Assembly: GCF_002994745.2 (NCBI RefSeq)
Contig: NC_037090.1
Coordinates: forward strand, 27,200,501 to 27,264,500
Direction of reading: 5' to 3'
Source of the DNA: Rosa chinensis
Lineage: Eukaryota > Streptophyta > Magnoliopsida > Rosales > Rosaceae
DNA: 64,000 bases
Every line of letters starts with the position of its first letter. Positions within the stretch are counted from its first letter, which is position 1. The notes beneath the pieces are model-generated. The model did no database searches. It had not been told where the DNA came from and was given only the letters and a program-made list of their open reading frames with translations. Shown here one piece after another: positions 11,275-23,045 of the stretch. The translations under genes were made by a program, and so were the position numbers.

Positions 11275-11673
11275 ATAAGTAAAATAGAACGTTTTATGAT
11301 ACCTGAAATTTCTATGCGTTTTCTTCTCATGCAGTGCATTAGCTCTACATAGTAAATAATTTTTTTCTCATGTTTTCTACTTAACTAGATTCAATTTTTT
11401 TGGTCTCAATTCATCACATTTGTTAAGGAATCCACCCTCACCAACCAAAGTGGAAACATCTCTGTGTTTAGGAAGTCCATTTAACTGTTTATCATATATG
11501 TGTAGAATATGGATCTTTCACCCAACATTTTATGAATAACGAGGAAATTTTTCAAAATTTGATATTTCGAATTCAATAATCATACTCTATATGTAAAATC
11601 AACTCACTAACATTTTTCCACTCATTATTCTTTCAAACACAAATTACCAAGGCTCCAATTCTTCTTCCTAGCC

Positions 11674-13033
11674 ATGGCTGCTTCATCCTCACCTCTCCAT
11701 GTAGTAATCTTCCCATTCATGGCTCAAGGCCACACTCTTCCATTGCTAGACATATCCAAGGCATTATCATTCCGTGGCCTCAAAGTAACCATCATCACCA
11801 CCCCATTAAACGCACCGTTCATCCACTCCAAAGTCTCAGACCGCATCTCATCAATCTCAGTCTCAGTCATCCCATTTCGAATTGTTCCAGACTTGCCACA
11901 AGGCTGTGAAAACACTGCTAATCTTCCTTCGGTGTGGCTAGACATATTAGCTTCATTCATCACAGCCACCAAAAACATGAAGCAGCATTTTGAAGCTCTT
12001 CTTAAGGAGATGGTCGAAACTGGTTCCCGCCCAATTTGTGTAATCTCTGACTTCTTCCTCTCTTGGACTCTCGACACATGTCGCTCTTTTAACATTCCTA
12101 GGGTTGTGTGTCATGGAATGGGGGTGTTACCCATGTTTTCCGACCCATGCAAAACGTCGTCTGAGTTTGACGTTATAGAGTTACCGAGTTTGACACTTCC
12201 ATTCACATTGAACGGGTCAGACCTGCCCGTTTGTGACCCTGATGACCTGTTTATCCGGGTCATATTAGAGGTTGAGGAAGCAGACAAGAATAGCTGGGGT
12301 GTGATTGTGAAAAGCTTTCAAGAGCTTGAAGGTGAGTATGTGACTGCATTGGAAGGTTTGTACCACAAAGAGGCCAAGGCATGGTGCGTGGGGCCGGTTT
12401 TGCTCTATGATTATATTCAAGAGCAATCTGGAGCGTCCGATGGTAAGAGTCAATTTTGCGGTCCATACATCGAGTGGCTGGATAAGCAAGAGGGATCTAG
12501 TGTGGTGATCTACGTGTCGTTTGGTACGCAAGTGAGATTGTCCAAGGAACAGATGGACGAGATTGCTTATGGACTAGAGATGGTGGGGTAATGCTTCATT
12601 TGGGTTGTCGGATGATCAGGGCTGTGGGTTCCAGATGAAGGTAAGAAGGGTGGAAGGGAGAGGGTTGGTTGTACGTGATTAGGTAGACCAGCGGAGTATC
12701 CTAGCGCACCCGAAGGTGGGCGGGTTTGTGAGTCATTGTGGGTGGAACTCGGTGTTGGAGAGCTTGTTAATGGGGGTGCCATTGAACGCCAAGTTCGTTG
12801 CAATGGGGCTCAAAGCAGGGCTGATGGTTTCAGAAGAGAGGGTCAAGACTATTGATAGGCATGTGATAGGTGATGGAGTGAAGGAGTTGATGGAAGGTGA
12901 GAAAGGGAGGAGTGCTAGGGAAAGGGCAAGAGAATTGGGGACAATGGCTTGGAATGCTGTCAAGAAGGGTGGTTCGTCTGATGGAAAATTGGATGAATTG
13001 ATCAATCGACTCATTGACATCAGGAGGGATTAA
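11674..13033 (+). pseudogene. UGT90A-like UDP-glycosyltransferase, copy 1 (broken)
   Basis: Family members transfer a sugar from UDP-sugar to small molecules in the cytosol. The ATG at 11674 opens MAASSSPLHVVIFPFMAQGH, the usual acceptor-binding N-terminus, and the frame runs 305 residues to TAA at 12589-12591. Compared with copy 2 (19784-21205) it has a short deletion after GVLPM, nonsense codons near 12589, 12613 and 12678, a small deletion near 12640 that shifts frame, and a 33-bp deletion near 12780 that removes the end of the PSPG sugar-donor box. The C-terminus reopens at 12716-13033 with HCGWNS and ends DIRRD. The WVDQ-type box and PLNAK motif suggest UGT90A. A foldback transposon lies about 400 bp upstream. 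Confidence 0.85.
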
Positions 13034-13124
13034 AAGCATCTTGACAACAATCATCATCATCAGCATTTGGTCTCCTCTATTTCGGTCTTGCAATGTGGTC
13101 ATGGTACACTGTTTTGTTTTCCAG

Positions 13125-13358
13125 GTATCTGAAGCAAAGTTGATATGGATTGATCGGCTAGGGCTTGACATGCGTCTTTGGTCTCCTCAGAATGGTATTT
13201 TTGAGGTTCGCATTCCCTTCCCCAGAGATGTGACGGATGAAAAAGGAGCAAAGTCAATGTTTAATTGTATGGCGCAATTAGCATGGGAGGTCGAAAAGAA
13301 TTTCCATGCCCCAGATTTTGAGAAGGTGAAACAAGTAAAGCAGATAACCAATGTGTAA
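13125..13358 (+). pseudogene. Orphan C-terminal exon, HugZ/DUF2470-like
   Basis: A splice-acceptor-like TTTTCCAG precedes an open frame of 77 codons plus stop. It contains IDRLGLDMRLWSPQNG and FEVRIPFPRDVTDEKGAK followed by a helical end, the pattern of the C-terminal domain of HugZ/DUF2470 proteins (relatives of haem-binding split-barrel proteins, often plastid-located in plants). No upstream exons are visible; the UGT pseudogene lies directly before it. It may be the surviving 3' exon of a gene destroyed by rearrangement, or a last exon whose others are unrecognised. The naming is from motif shape only. Confidence 0.45.
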
Positions 13359-14145
13359 CTGTATCCATAGCGACCGATTTGTTTCTTTAGTTGCAAAAGC
13401 TGCATCTTAGTTGAGCTCTTTTATCTTTATAGAATCTTAGGCCATCCGAATCGATCTTGTTAGTTATGTACAAGGCTTTGGTATGCATGCAATTATACCC
13501 GACACTCAGAGAGATTACAATTTTGAGATTGTATTCGAGGTTTTAGTTTCTATCCATGACTTGATGATGTTCTACCAAGTTTTCAGCCGAATGCTTTACG
13601 TTCAAATTTATTTGTTGTAATGATAATTTCACGTCTCCGGTGTTCATCTATTTAGTTATTAGAGTTTCTTCATCAAGAAGCCAATGAAATTAGGAATTGG
13701 TGTTTCTATAGTACTTAGCAAATCCCTATGTTAAATTAACATATCAGTAACATGAAAGGTGGATCAACATAAGAGTCATAACTAGCTTGAGATTATGTCA
13801 AAATTTCACTAAAGTATCTATATTGGAGGGTATTTTGATCCTATTCTAAAAAAAAACACAAATAATTTAAAGAAAAAAAATTAAAAAGAATATGCTATTA
13901 GAAGTTTCGCGGGAATATAAATAAACGACATCGTTTGTAGTCTTTTTATTAAATAGCAGTGGGCAAATAAGAAACCCTAAAACCCCACGTTTGTAAAGCT
14001 CTTGGACCAGAAGAGCTCCAATTTCTGGATTCTGAAAGCCACAGAAGAACAAAACTGTAAGTCGTAAAGCTCCAAACTTTTCAATTCCTTGCAAGAAAAC
14101 ACTTCCAAATGAACTATCTTTATATTGTCTTCCTTCAATTCCTTT
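13359..14145. other. Intergenic DNA, possible GPN3 upstream region
   Basis: No gene is seen. The part around 13960-14080 (ending CTGTAAGTCG, a donor-like site) could be a 5' untranslated exon of GPN3, with TTTACATAG near 15975 as its acceptor. If so, the hAT-like element at 14156 lies in the leader intron. This is speculative. Confidence 0.3.
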
Positions 14146-14155
14146 GATAGCTACC

Positions 14156-15786
14156 TATGATGCACGGAAACGTGAAATTGCCGGTGTATCCCGTATCAAT
14201 CCGGGAAACGGGTACGAAACGGCTCGGAAACGCGTATCCTGATTTGGAAACGGTTTGGATACGTGCATATCCTATGTGGAAACATAACAATGTAAATAAA
14301 TCGGAAATGTGGGGTAATACTGACTTTTTACTCTGCAAAAATTTTAAAAAAATAAAAATAAAACAGAAGACTTAGATCGAGAGAGAGAGACGCGACCTGA
14401 TCGAGAGAGAGAGAGCCGCATCACCGTTTCTCTTCTGCAAAAGACGAGACCCAGATCGACCTACTCCTCTTCTTCGATTCGCTTGGAGCTTCAATTTCTA
14501 GCCGCGGAGGGTACGTTTGTTCTGGCTTCATCGTTCCTCTTCTGCTCTTCTTCTCAAGTCGGAACCTTGGAGCTTGGAGATTGAATTTCTAGCCGCTTCA
14601 GGTACGTTTGTTCTGCTCTTCTTCTCATATTTGTTCTTCAATTTGGAGCTTGGAGCTTCTTATGCGATGTGTGTATAGCAGCAACTATGGGCTAGCTAGT
14701 TCTTATCCTCTTTGCTTTTCTCGATCGATCTGTTTATTGATTCTAATGGCCGGTATTGTTTGTTGCAATAACAACAAAAAGTTGCAGTCTTTGAGAGACT
14801 GCAAGATTCTAACGCAAACCCAATTGCTTAGAGAGGGTTTTAAGGGTACCCATTAACGAAAAAAGAAGGAAAGGGTGGGAAAGTAGAGGACTTCGGAGAT
14901 ACTGAGGCAGTGGGCTTTTGGAGAAGAAAGAGAGAGAGAGAGAGCGGCTTATTTGTTCTGTAGTTTTGGACAAAATCCTATTGCTACGACTCTCGGCCCT
15001 CTCTTGTTTACACATGTATATGCCGATATTTTGTTTTTATTTCCATTTTTTTCTCAATTTTTTTTAATGTTTACAAAATTAATAAATCAAGAGCCAAGTT
15101 TGACATTCTGTTTTTAATCTGATATGAATATCTTGAATTACATAGTTTCATTGAATATATAATGAAATGGAATATAGTCGGCCATTTCTTATCCTCTTGC
15201 TCTTATTCATTTGTTTTGTTCCTTATTTTTTTTTCATTGATTCCCACAGCTTAAATTAGTTGGAATAGTATATAGTAATTTAAACACAGACCATTATTTG
15301 ATGAACTAATCTAGGTTGTTAACAGTATAATCATGTGCACAGATACAAATTAAGTCTTATTAATTTGATTCTTGAGTTTCTACTCTAGGAACACAACCAC
15401 CCTTGTCTTAATGCATGTCTCATTTATAATTGTGACCAGTATTGTTACTTTGTTCATATGATAATGACACGGTACCTATTTATTTGAACATTTGATGGTT
15501 GTTAACTTGTTATTAGTTGATGGTTGATGGTTGTTATTTATATGAATGAAGTTGATGGTTGTTAACTTGTTATTAGTTGTGTTAACCTTTTATTTGAACC
15601 TTTGGATTGATAATGTTTGATTGTGATAAACTTGTACTTTGTTTATGTTTCATTTTTTTGCTAATTATATATATATATATATATATATATTTAATTGGCG
15701 TTTCCTTCACGTACCCGTTTCCTATTACATTTAAGATTTGCCATTTCCACGTATCCGGGTACTCGTACCCGTATCGGTGCTTCTTA
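14156..15786. mobile_element. hAT-like non-autonomous element
   Basis: The left end TATGATGCACGG matches the reverse complement of the right end (TAAGAAGCACCG), and both are followed by GGTACG/GGAAACG-type repeats. Flanks show an imperfect repeat, GATAGCTAC (14146-14154) and GATTGCTAC (15787-15795), close to the 8-bp hAT duplication. The inside holds two direct repeats around CTAGCCGC and GGTACGTTTGTTCTG (about 14500 and 14590) and no transposase. It lies just upstream of GPN3. Confidence 0.6.
15668..15691. repeat. (TA)n microsatellite
   Basis: Uninterrupted AT repeat inside the hAT-like element. Confidence 0.9.
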
Positions 15787-16146
15787 GATTGCTACTCTAT
15801 TAGAACAAGCAAAAAAAAAAAAAAAAAAAATTGAGTGCAAGTGTTGACCCACTATAGAAAATGAAGCTAATTTAGTCAAAAACCCCAGGACCCTTTAGTG
15901 TCAGTGAAGTCTGGGTTTTCAGTAGGTTTGTGTTCATTAGTACTCTAACAAATTGTCATCTTTTTATTTACATAGGGTTTTATGGGATTGAAGGATAGCC
16001 TCGAGTGGTTATTGGCCTTTGGTGTTTGGTGTGCTGCTTATATCGCTGTTGGAGCCCTTTCATCTTTCCCAATATTTAACTTTCTCCATTTCTTTATCTG
16101 AATCAGCAGCCTAGCAAGCAAAGAAAGCAAACCCAGATATCCGAAA

Positions 16147-19100
16147 ATGGGTTATGCACAGCTAGTTATTGGCCCTGCAGGCAGTGGCAAGGTAATTTCA
16201 CTACCCCATTTTACTCTTTATAACACATTCGCATTCATATTCACACATACATGCATGTATCATAATCACTAATCACATGGTGATCAGTAGGATCAGTGTT
16301 TTCAATTTCATTATGTACCAATTACTAGTTTGAATGAGTTTATGTGTTTCTTGGAACCAGTCCACTTATTGCTCCAGTTTGCACCAACACTGTTTAGATA
16401 ATGGAAGGACTCTACATATTGTTAACTTAGATCCTGCTGCAGAGCATTTTGACTACCCTGTGGCTTTGGGTAAGTAGTTGATTTGCTTGTTAGCTCTCAC
16501 TCTTATCTACTATCATTGAAGGAATCAGGACACTTAAGATTATTTTTGTTTTCATTTCCCTCTTGCAGATATCAGGGAGCTTATTAACTTGGATGATGTT
16601 ATGGAGGAACTTGGACTGGGTCCCAATGGTGGACTTATGTACTGCATGGAGTATCCTTTTATTTACATTTCTTTTTAATGGTTTTATACTAATTGCCATT
16701 TATAAAGGGCTTGCAGACATGAAAAAATCAATTGATAAATATTTCACTTGTCCTGGTGTTCTCTTCTCTTTAAAAAACTTCTAAATTCTAAGGTGACTGG
16801 CCTTAATCTCGATAACTAGACACCTTGAAGATAATCTGGATGATTGGCTTGCAGAGGGATTGGAGGATTACCTGGATGATGACTACTTAGTTTTTGACTG
16901 CCCAGGTATGCATACTAGCATACAAGTTCCGTTGTCTGTATCCATTATCATGCATCAGTTGTTGAAAGGTTAGGTATGCAATGCTAGTTGTTACATTGCA
17001 ACAAAAATACCAAACTACTGGCTATTGGTAGTTCATATGCTTTTCGTAATACCCGGCAGGGGTAGTAACATTATATGCAGTTCCTATTTAGCTCAACAGT
17101 TTTATTTCCTTTCTATCTTTAGTTTCTTTCTCTCGATTTAGATATCTAATGTTTATACTCTAGATTAGGGTGATATTACAGTACTTGTAGCAACTACAGA
17201 ATGCTCTTAACTTTTAAATAAAATAAAACTAGTCCTGCGGCATGTGATTGCAATAGATTCTAGTTGCAGTGTTGCAGATACAAGCATTTTCAGTTGTGGT
17301 TGCCAGAAACCTTTTGATTGCTGAAACACTGAATTTACACTTTTATGTTTTCTTTTATTTTACACTGCTGAATGTGTCTATTGAGTTTGTGCTCACAAAC
17401 TTCCACTTTTTTTGCAATGTGTAAATGTATACCCCTTAACTTTTGATTAATAAAGATCATATTGAAGGGTTTCGACATTTATCCAAAACCCCCTTATTCA
17501 ACTCAAAAATATAGATGAAAAGGTGATAATGTGATTTCTTATACCATGTTGTGGATGAAGTGGAGTCATGTGAAGGCTCCTGCTTCTCTTTTAGAAGGCA
17601 ATTGTGTGATGCATAGAATAACAAAGTAATGTGCATGTGTTTGTTTTGTTTGAAGAAAGAAATTTTGTGATACGTAGTAATTACAAACTTTCTTTTTTGT
17701 TATAGGCCAAATAGAACTTTTTTCTCATGTGCCTATGCTTCGGAACTTTGTGGACCATTTAAAGAGCAAGAGTTTCAACGTTTGTGCCGTATACTTGCTC
17801 GATTCACAGGTCTGTATAGTTCTTAGTATCTTGGGTACTATTTTCTTTTCCTGCATACTGGCTCTCTCTCTCTCTCAATATTTTGTTCAATTTTTGCTGT
17901 AACAGTTCATGACCGATGTGACCAAGTTTATCAGTGGGTGCATGGCATCTCTTTCTGCAATGGTTCAACTTGAATTACCGCATGTTAACATTCTCTCCAA
18001 AATGGACCTTGTGACGAACAAAAAGGATATTGAAGAGTAAAGCTACTTCATTCCCTACTGATCTAATACTTCTATCATCTTGCAACTGTATTCATCTGTT
18101 TACCTTACTTCAATAGCTCAACCTTTCTGTTTCTTTTGTCTTTTCAGTTTCTTGAATCCAGAGCCCCAATTTTTGTTGTCAGAGTTGAACAAACGCATGG
18201 CTCCTCAATTTGCAAAGCTTAACAAGTCTTTGATGGAACTGGTGTGAAATACTTTTTTATATTGGAGAATAGTTCTGTTTAACTTGTTCCTTATTCAAAT
18301 GCACAGTATCTATATTAGACAGTTCTTTTATTTGATTATGAAACCATAGACTGAAATTTTATTAAAAAGAAAAGAAAAAAGTTAATGGGGGTTTTGTATT
18401 CTTATCGTTTTCCTATGGGTGTACCCGACTGGTTTACTTAGGGAGAAAGTATTATTTTACTACTAATAACTTAAGTTTTAGAATTGGAATAGCTTTCCAC
18501 AAAGCTTTCTTCCACTCTGATAAGATTTTCCTTTATGGTTTGATGCTTCAGCAAAAAAAAAAAAAAAAAAAAAAAAATGGTGTTTGGTTGTATTATATTT
18601 ATCTATTATTTTCTCAGTGGAAGCACCTTATGAATGTTTTATTACTTTTCTGCAAGTTGTGCTAGATTGATGTTAGACTAAGAGATTTGTATGTATTTAG
18701 GTTAAAGCCTTAGAGGTTCTACTATGTATTCTAGCATGCAGTTTTGTGGCAGTGCATTTTGTGCTTTGTGATACTCTCTTGTTCTTTTGAGAAACAAATT
18801 ACTATTGATCTCTTTGGACAGAAATATTTAACCTACAATGGCATTATAGTTGACCGTGTTATAATTTTTGGGTTGTTAGGTTGATGATTATAGCATGGTG
18901 AGTTTTGTGCCACTTGACTTGAGGAAGGAGAGCAGGTAACCTCTCTCTCTCTCTCTCTCTCGCTCTCTCTCACTATTTGTCTGCATTTCTTCTCATCCAT
19001 GTGTGTCTCTTCTTATCTTGTGATTATCCTTTTGTTTATTTTTCTATATAAGCTATGGGGGTATCATTATGCAATGTTTCCTCCAAATTTCCAGATATAA

Positions 19101-19518
19101 ATGTTTTCTGGTTTCTGTAATTTCTAGAGACAAAGTTCGAAAAAGGGCTGGTGGGGGCAAGTCATTCATATCTTATCTTGCTTTATTTTCATTGTAGAAA
19201 AATTATCAAGAGAATCTAGTATTGGCAGCAGAACACTCAAAGTTTTTGGTTTTCTAATTAGTTTCAAGGATATAAGCGTTCTGTTATGTTTTACATTTTT
19301 TAATGGTGGGATATTATTCATGCTGTTTCCATGTGAGACTTTAGTAGTCTTATTTATTATTATATTTTTTTGGGGTCTTATATGGAGAGCAAAATTGTAT
19401 CTTTTTTTGCAGCATAAGATATGTATTGGCTCAAATTGATACCTCGATTCAGTTCGGAGAAGATGCTGATGTGAAGGTTAAGGATTTTGATCTAGAAGAT
19501 CTAGAAAACGACAGCTGA
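16147..19518 (+). CDS. GPN3: GPN-loop GTPase 3
   Basis: Nine exons: 16147-16191, 16361-16469, 16569-16650, 16820-16905, 17706-17809, 17906-18036, 18148-18241, 18880-18935, 19413-19518. All introns have GT-AG borders and frames join, giving 270 residues, the usual family length. Motifs: P-loop GPAGSGKS (9-16), the diagnostic GPN loop at 69-71, DCPGQIE (105-111) and SKMD (173-176). GPN GTPases act as dimers in assembly and nuclear import of RNA polymerase II; Arabidopsis GPN3 is At4g12790 by my recollection. The gene lies between inverted UGT pseudogenes and ends tail-to-tail with copy 2, about 265 bp away. No lesion is visible; it is probably the best-preserved housekeeping gene here. Confidence 0.95.
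18552..18577. repeat. Poly(A) tract in GPN3 intron 7
   Basis: Run of A inside the intron, possibly an old retroposon tail; no duplication was recognised. A CT repeat (about 18942-18970) follows in intron 8. Confidence 0.7.
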
Positions 19519-19769
19519 TTATACATTTTAACCTTTAATGTTGCATCCCCTTATGTAGCTCGAAATTTGTGAGAAGTGAAGGTGGTGAATTCGTGGTGTC
19601 ATTGTCAATATTTAGGGCCAAATTAGTAATTCTATGGAGCACTTGCACTTTTTTCATATTAGTGTACCGCATGAACTTATTATGTGGTTTGGTTTGAGGA
19701 GTACAATGAATGATGAATGCATTTTAGCATGAATCTTTTGGTTAACCATATCAATGGTCAATGTAATGT

Positions 19770-21716
19770 CAATGATGATGCTTTTAATCCCTCTTGATGT
19801 CAATGAGTCGATTGATCAATTCATCCAATTTTCCATCAGACGAACCACCTTTCTTGACAGCACTCCAAGCCATTGCCCCCAATTCTCTTGCCCTTTCCCT
19901 AGCACTCCTCCCTTTCTCACCTTCCATCAACTCCTTCACTCCTTCACATATCACTTGCCTATCAATAGTCTTGACCCTCTCTTCTGAAACCATCAACCCT
20001 GCTTTGAGCCCCATTGCAACGAACTTGGCATTCAGCGGTTGCTACGCTCCGATTGGCCAAGCTAATGGTGGCACCCCCATTGACAAGCTCCCCAACACTG
20101 AGTTCCACCCACAATGACTCACAAACCCGCCCGCCTTCGGATGCGCTAGGACACTCCGCTGGTCTACCCAATCACGTACAACCAACCCTCTCCCTTCCAC
20201 CCTTCTCACCCATCCTTCATCTGGAACCCACATCCCTGATGATCCGACAACCCAAATGAAGCGTGGCCCCGCCATCTCTAGTCCATAAGCAATCTCGTCC
20301 ATTTGTTCCTTGGACAATCGCGCTTGCGTACCAAACGACACGTAGATCACCACACTGGATCCCTCTTGCTTATCTAGCCACTCGATGTACGGACCGCAGG
20401 ATTGACTCTTACCATCGGACGCTCTAGATTGCTCTTGAATATAATCGTAGAGCAAAACTGGCCCCACACACCATGCCCTGGCCTCTTTGTAGTACAAACC
20501 TTCCAATGCGGTCACGTACTCACCTTCAAGCTCTTGAAAGCTATTCACAATCACACCCCAGCTGTTCTTGTCTGCTTCCTCAACCGCTAATATGACCCTG
20601 GTAAACGGCTCATCAGGGTCACAAACGGGCAGGTCTGACCCGTTCAATGTGAATGGAAGTGTCAAACTTGGTAACTCTATGACGTCAAACTCAGACGACG
20701 TTTTGCATGGGTCGGAATTATGCTTGAGAATCAACATGGGTAACACCCCCATTCCATGAGACACAACCCTAGGAATGTTAAAAGAGCGACATGTGTCGAG
20801 AGTCCAATAGAGGAAGAAGTCAGAGATTACACAAATTGGGCGGGAACCAGTTTCGACCATCTCCTTAAGAAGAGCTTCAAAATGCTGCTTCATGTTTTTG
20901 GTGGCTGTGATGAAGGAAGCTAATATGTCTAGCGAAACCGAAGGAAGATTAGCAGTGTTTTCACAGCCTTGTGGCAAGTCTGGAACAATTGGAAATGGGA
21001 TGACTGAGACTGAGATTGATGAGATGTGGTCTGAGACTTTGGAGTGGATGAACGGTGCGTTTAATGGGGTGGTGATGATGGTTACTTTGAGGCCACGGAA
21101 TGATAATGCCTTGGATATGTCTAGCAATGGAAGAGTGTGGCCTTGAGCCATGAATGGGAAGATTACTACATGGGGAGGTGAGGATGAAGCAGCCATGGCT
21201 AGCAAGAAGAATTGGAGCCTTGGTAATTTGTGTTTGAAAGAATAATGAGTGGAAAAATGCTAGTGAGTTGGTTTTACTTATAGAGTATGATTATTGAATT
21301 CGAAATATCAAATTTTGAAAAATTTCCTCGTTATTCATAAAATGTTGGGTGAAAGATCCATATTCTACACATATATAATAAAGAGTTAAATGGACTTCCT
21401 AAACATAGAGATGTTTCCACTTTGGTTGGTTAGGGTGGATTCCTTAACAAATGTGATGAATTGAGACCAAAAAAATTGAATCTAGTTAAGTAGAAAGCAT
21501 GACAAAAAAATTCTTTACTATGTATGCCTAATGCACTGCATGAGAAGAAAACGCATAGAAATTTTGGGCATCATAAAATGTTCTATTTTACTTATCAAAG
21601 TATCTCCAACATGTTTCCTATAAAATTCTTATTATATGGACTAAAAATTTAAAATTTCTATAATTTTTCTTTCTTAATTCCAACAACCTCCCTATCAAAT
21701 TCACTATAATTTATAA
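19770..21716. repeat. Arm B of the inverted UGT duplication
   Basis: Reverse complement of 9665-13033 without the foldback element. The upstream part (21206-21716) matches the copy 1 promoter region and MITE end. Similarity ends where the copia LTR begins at 21719. Confidence 0.85.
19784..21205 (-). pseudogene. UGT90A-like UDP-glycosyltransferase, copy 2 (one nonsense codon)
   Basis: Reading minus from ATG at 21205 (MLAMAASSS; the second ATG at 21196 matches the copy 1 start) gives one frame of 473 residues, a normal UGT length, interrupted only by TAG at 20044-20042. The stop is codon 388, inside the PSPG box (about 346-389, WVDQRSVLAH through WPIGA then Q). It replaces the conserved acidic residue next to the last glutamine, which contacts the sugar donor. 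The frame then continues [13 protein letters not shown] to DIKRD. The simplest cause is GAG to TAG. A truncated 387-residue protein would lack part of the donor site. Intronless, as most plant UGTs. Confidence 0.9.
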
Positions 21717-21718
21717 AT

Positions 21719-21956
21719 TGTTTAAGGAAAACTGAAATTGGAAGAGAATTGAGTCGTGCTTTCATTAATAATAGGGACCTCTTTATATAGAGGATTACAA
21801 GACATAGAATTAGAGTTGTACAAGGAAAGATAATCATACAATTAATCGGATATCTATGAATTTATTCCGAGAATATCTCTAATTCAAAACCCTATTACAA
21901 CTAGGTCAAGTAACCTAGAGTTTGAGCCAGACACATATTTTGGATTTACTTAAACA
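21719..21956 (-). repeat. Copia-type LTR (3' LTR of a minus-strand element)
   Basis: On the minus strand it begins TGTTTAAGTAAATCC and ends CCTTAAACA. It has the same layout as the LTRs at 29570 and 35884, including a TATATAAAGAGG promoter-like core, but differs by many substitutions. Confidence 0.8.
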
Positions 21957-23045
21957 CTCTCCCTTGTGTCGTCCAAACGTGGTGCTCCTCTCGTTGCCTC
22001 ATTAAAAACCTTGCCGAGTAACAAAAACCCTGTGGAACAAAAATAACCTCGGTCGAAGGGGAAAAAGAGCACAACACACCCTTCACGTTTCGAGACCATA
22101 CATGTAGACATCTCCCCCTGATGACTACAGTCATGGGAGGAGTTCGGATAACTTCCGCAAATGATGCTACCAACATATTTCTCGAAAGTGGAATTTAGGC
22201 AATGACTTAGTGAGCAAGTCTGCCGCACTGTCCTCAAATTGAACCTAGTTCACTTTGATCTTGAGGAGAGTCTGTTGTTGCTGATTATACTTGGTGTTGT
22301 CACTTTTGATGTAGCCTTACTTTACTTATTCAAAATAAGCAGCATTATCCTAAATGCTCGTAGGCTCATCTGTGGTAGACTTCAAACCACAATTGTTCGA
22401 ACATGCGTAATTATGGATCCAATCCATAAACATTCACGAACTACTTCGTGAAGAGCAATAATCTCTGCATGGTTCTAAGATATTGCGACTAGGGTCTGTT
22501 ATGTAGACTTCCAAGATATCGTGGTCTTTACCCATGGTGAACACTTAACCAATTTGGGAATGACCTTTGTGTGGGTCAGAGAGATACCCAATATCAGCAA
22601 AATCTTCCAAAACACATGTTGTTTTGGGATGGGGATAGAGGACGCGAGCCAATGTTGGCGGCGTTCCTGGTGTGTGATGGGTCTGACTTCATCGTCTCTC
22701 TGTAGGGATAGAACAAGCCCATATCAATCATACATCTCAAGTATTGAAAGATATCTTTTACACCAATCTAATGGCTTCGCGTTGGCGCAAAGCTATACCT
22801 TAGCTAACAAGTTCACTGCAAATGAGATGTCCGGTCTTGTGCATTGAGCTAAGTACAATAATGCACCTATTTTACTTAAGTAAGGCACTTCTGCCCCTAG
22901 CACATCTTCGTCATCATCCTTCAGACGAAGAGGATCCTTTTCAGGATCAAGACTACGGATGATCATGGGGGTGCTTGAAGGTTTGACCTTGTCAAAATGC
23001 CTAAGCATCTATCAACACGATGATCAAGTTCCAAACCAAGACAAG
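21957..23045 (-). mobile_element. Truncated Ty1/copia element, 3' part
   Basis: The sequence is homologous to 34850-35883 of the plus-strand copia element, in reverse. It covers the end of reverse transcriptase/RNase H (for example PSSTPMIIRSLDPEKDPL and LYLAQCTRPDISFAVNLLAK) and the polypurine region beside the LTR. Frames are broken throughout. Similarity stops at 23045, where a gypsy-type LTR begins, so the 5' part was lost. Confidence 0.8.

Larger units (their letters stand above)
9665..13033. repeat. Arm A of the inverted UGT duplication
   Basis: This stretch, without the insertion and one target copy (9796-11283), matches 19770-21716 in reverse orientation. It includes a MITE end, about 390 bp of upstream sequence, and the UGT coding region. 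Similarity stops near 13030 after the codons for INRLIDI. Confidence 0.85.

Noticed and set aside
22239..22847. Plus-strand open frames of 70 and 108 residues
   Set aside because: They are antisense to the truncated copia polyprotein.
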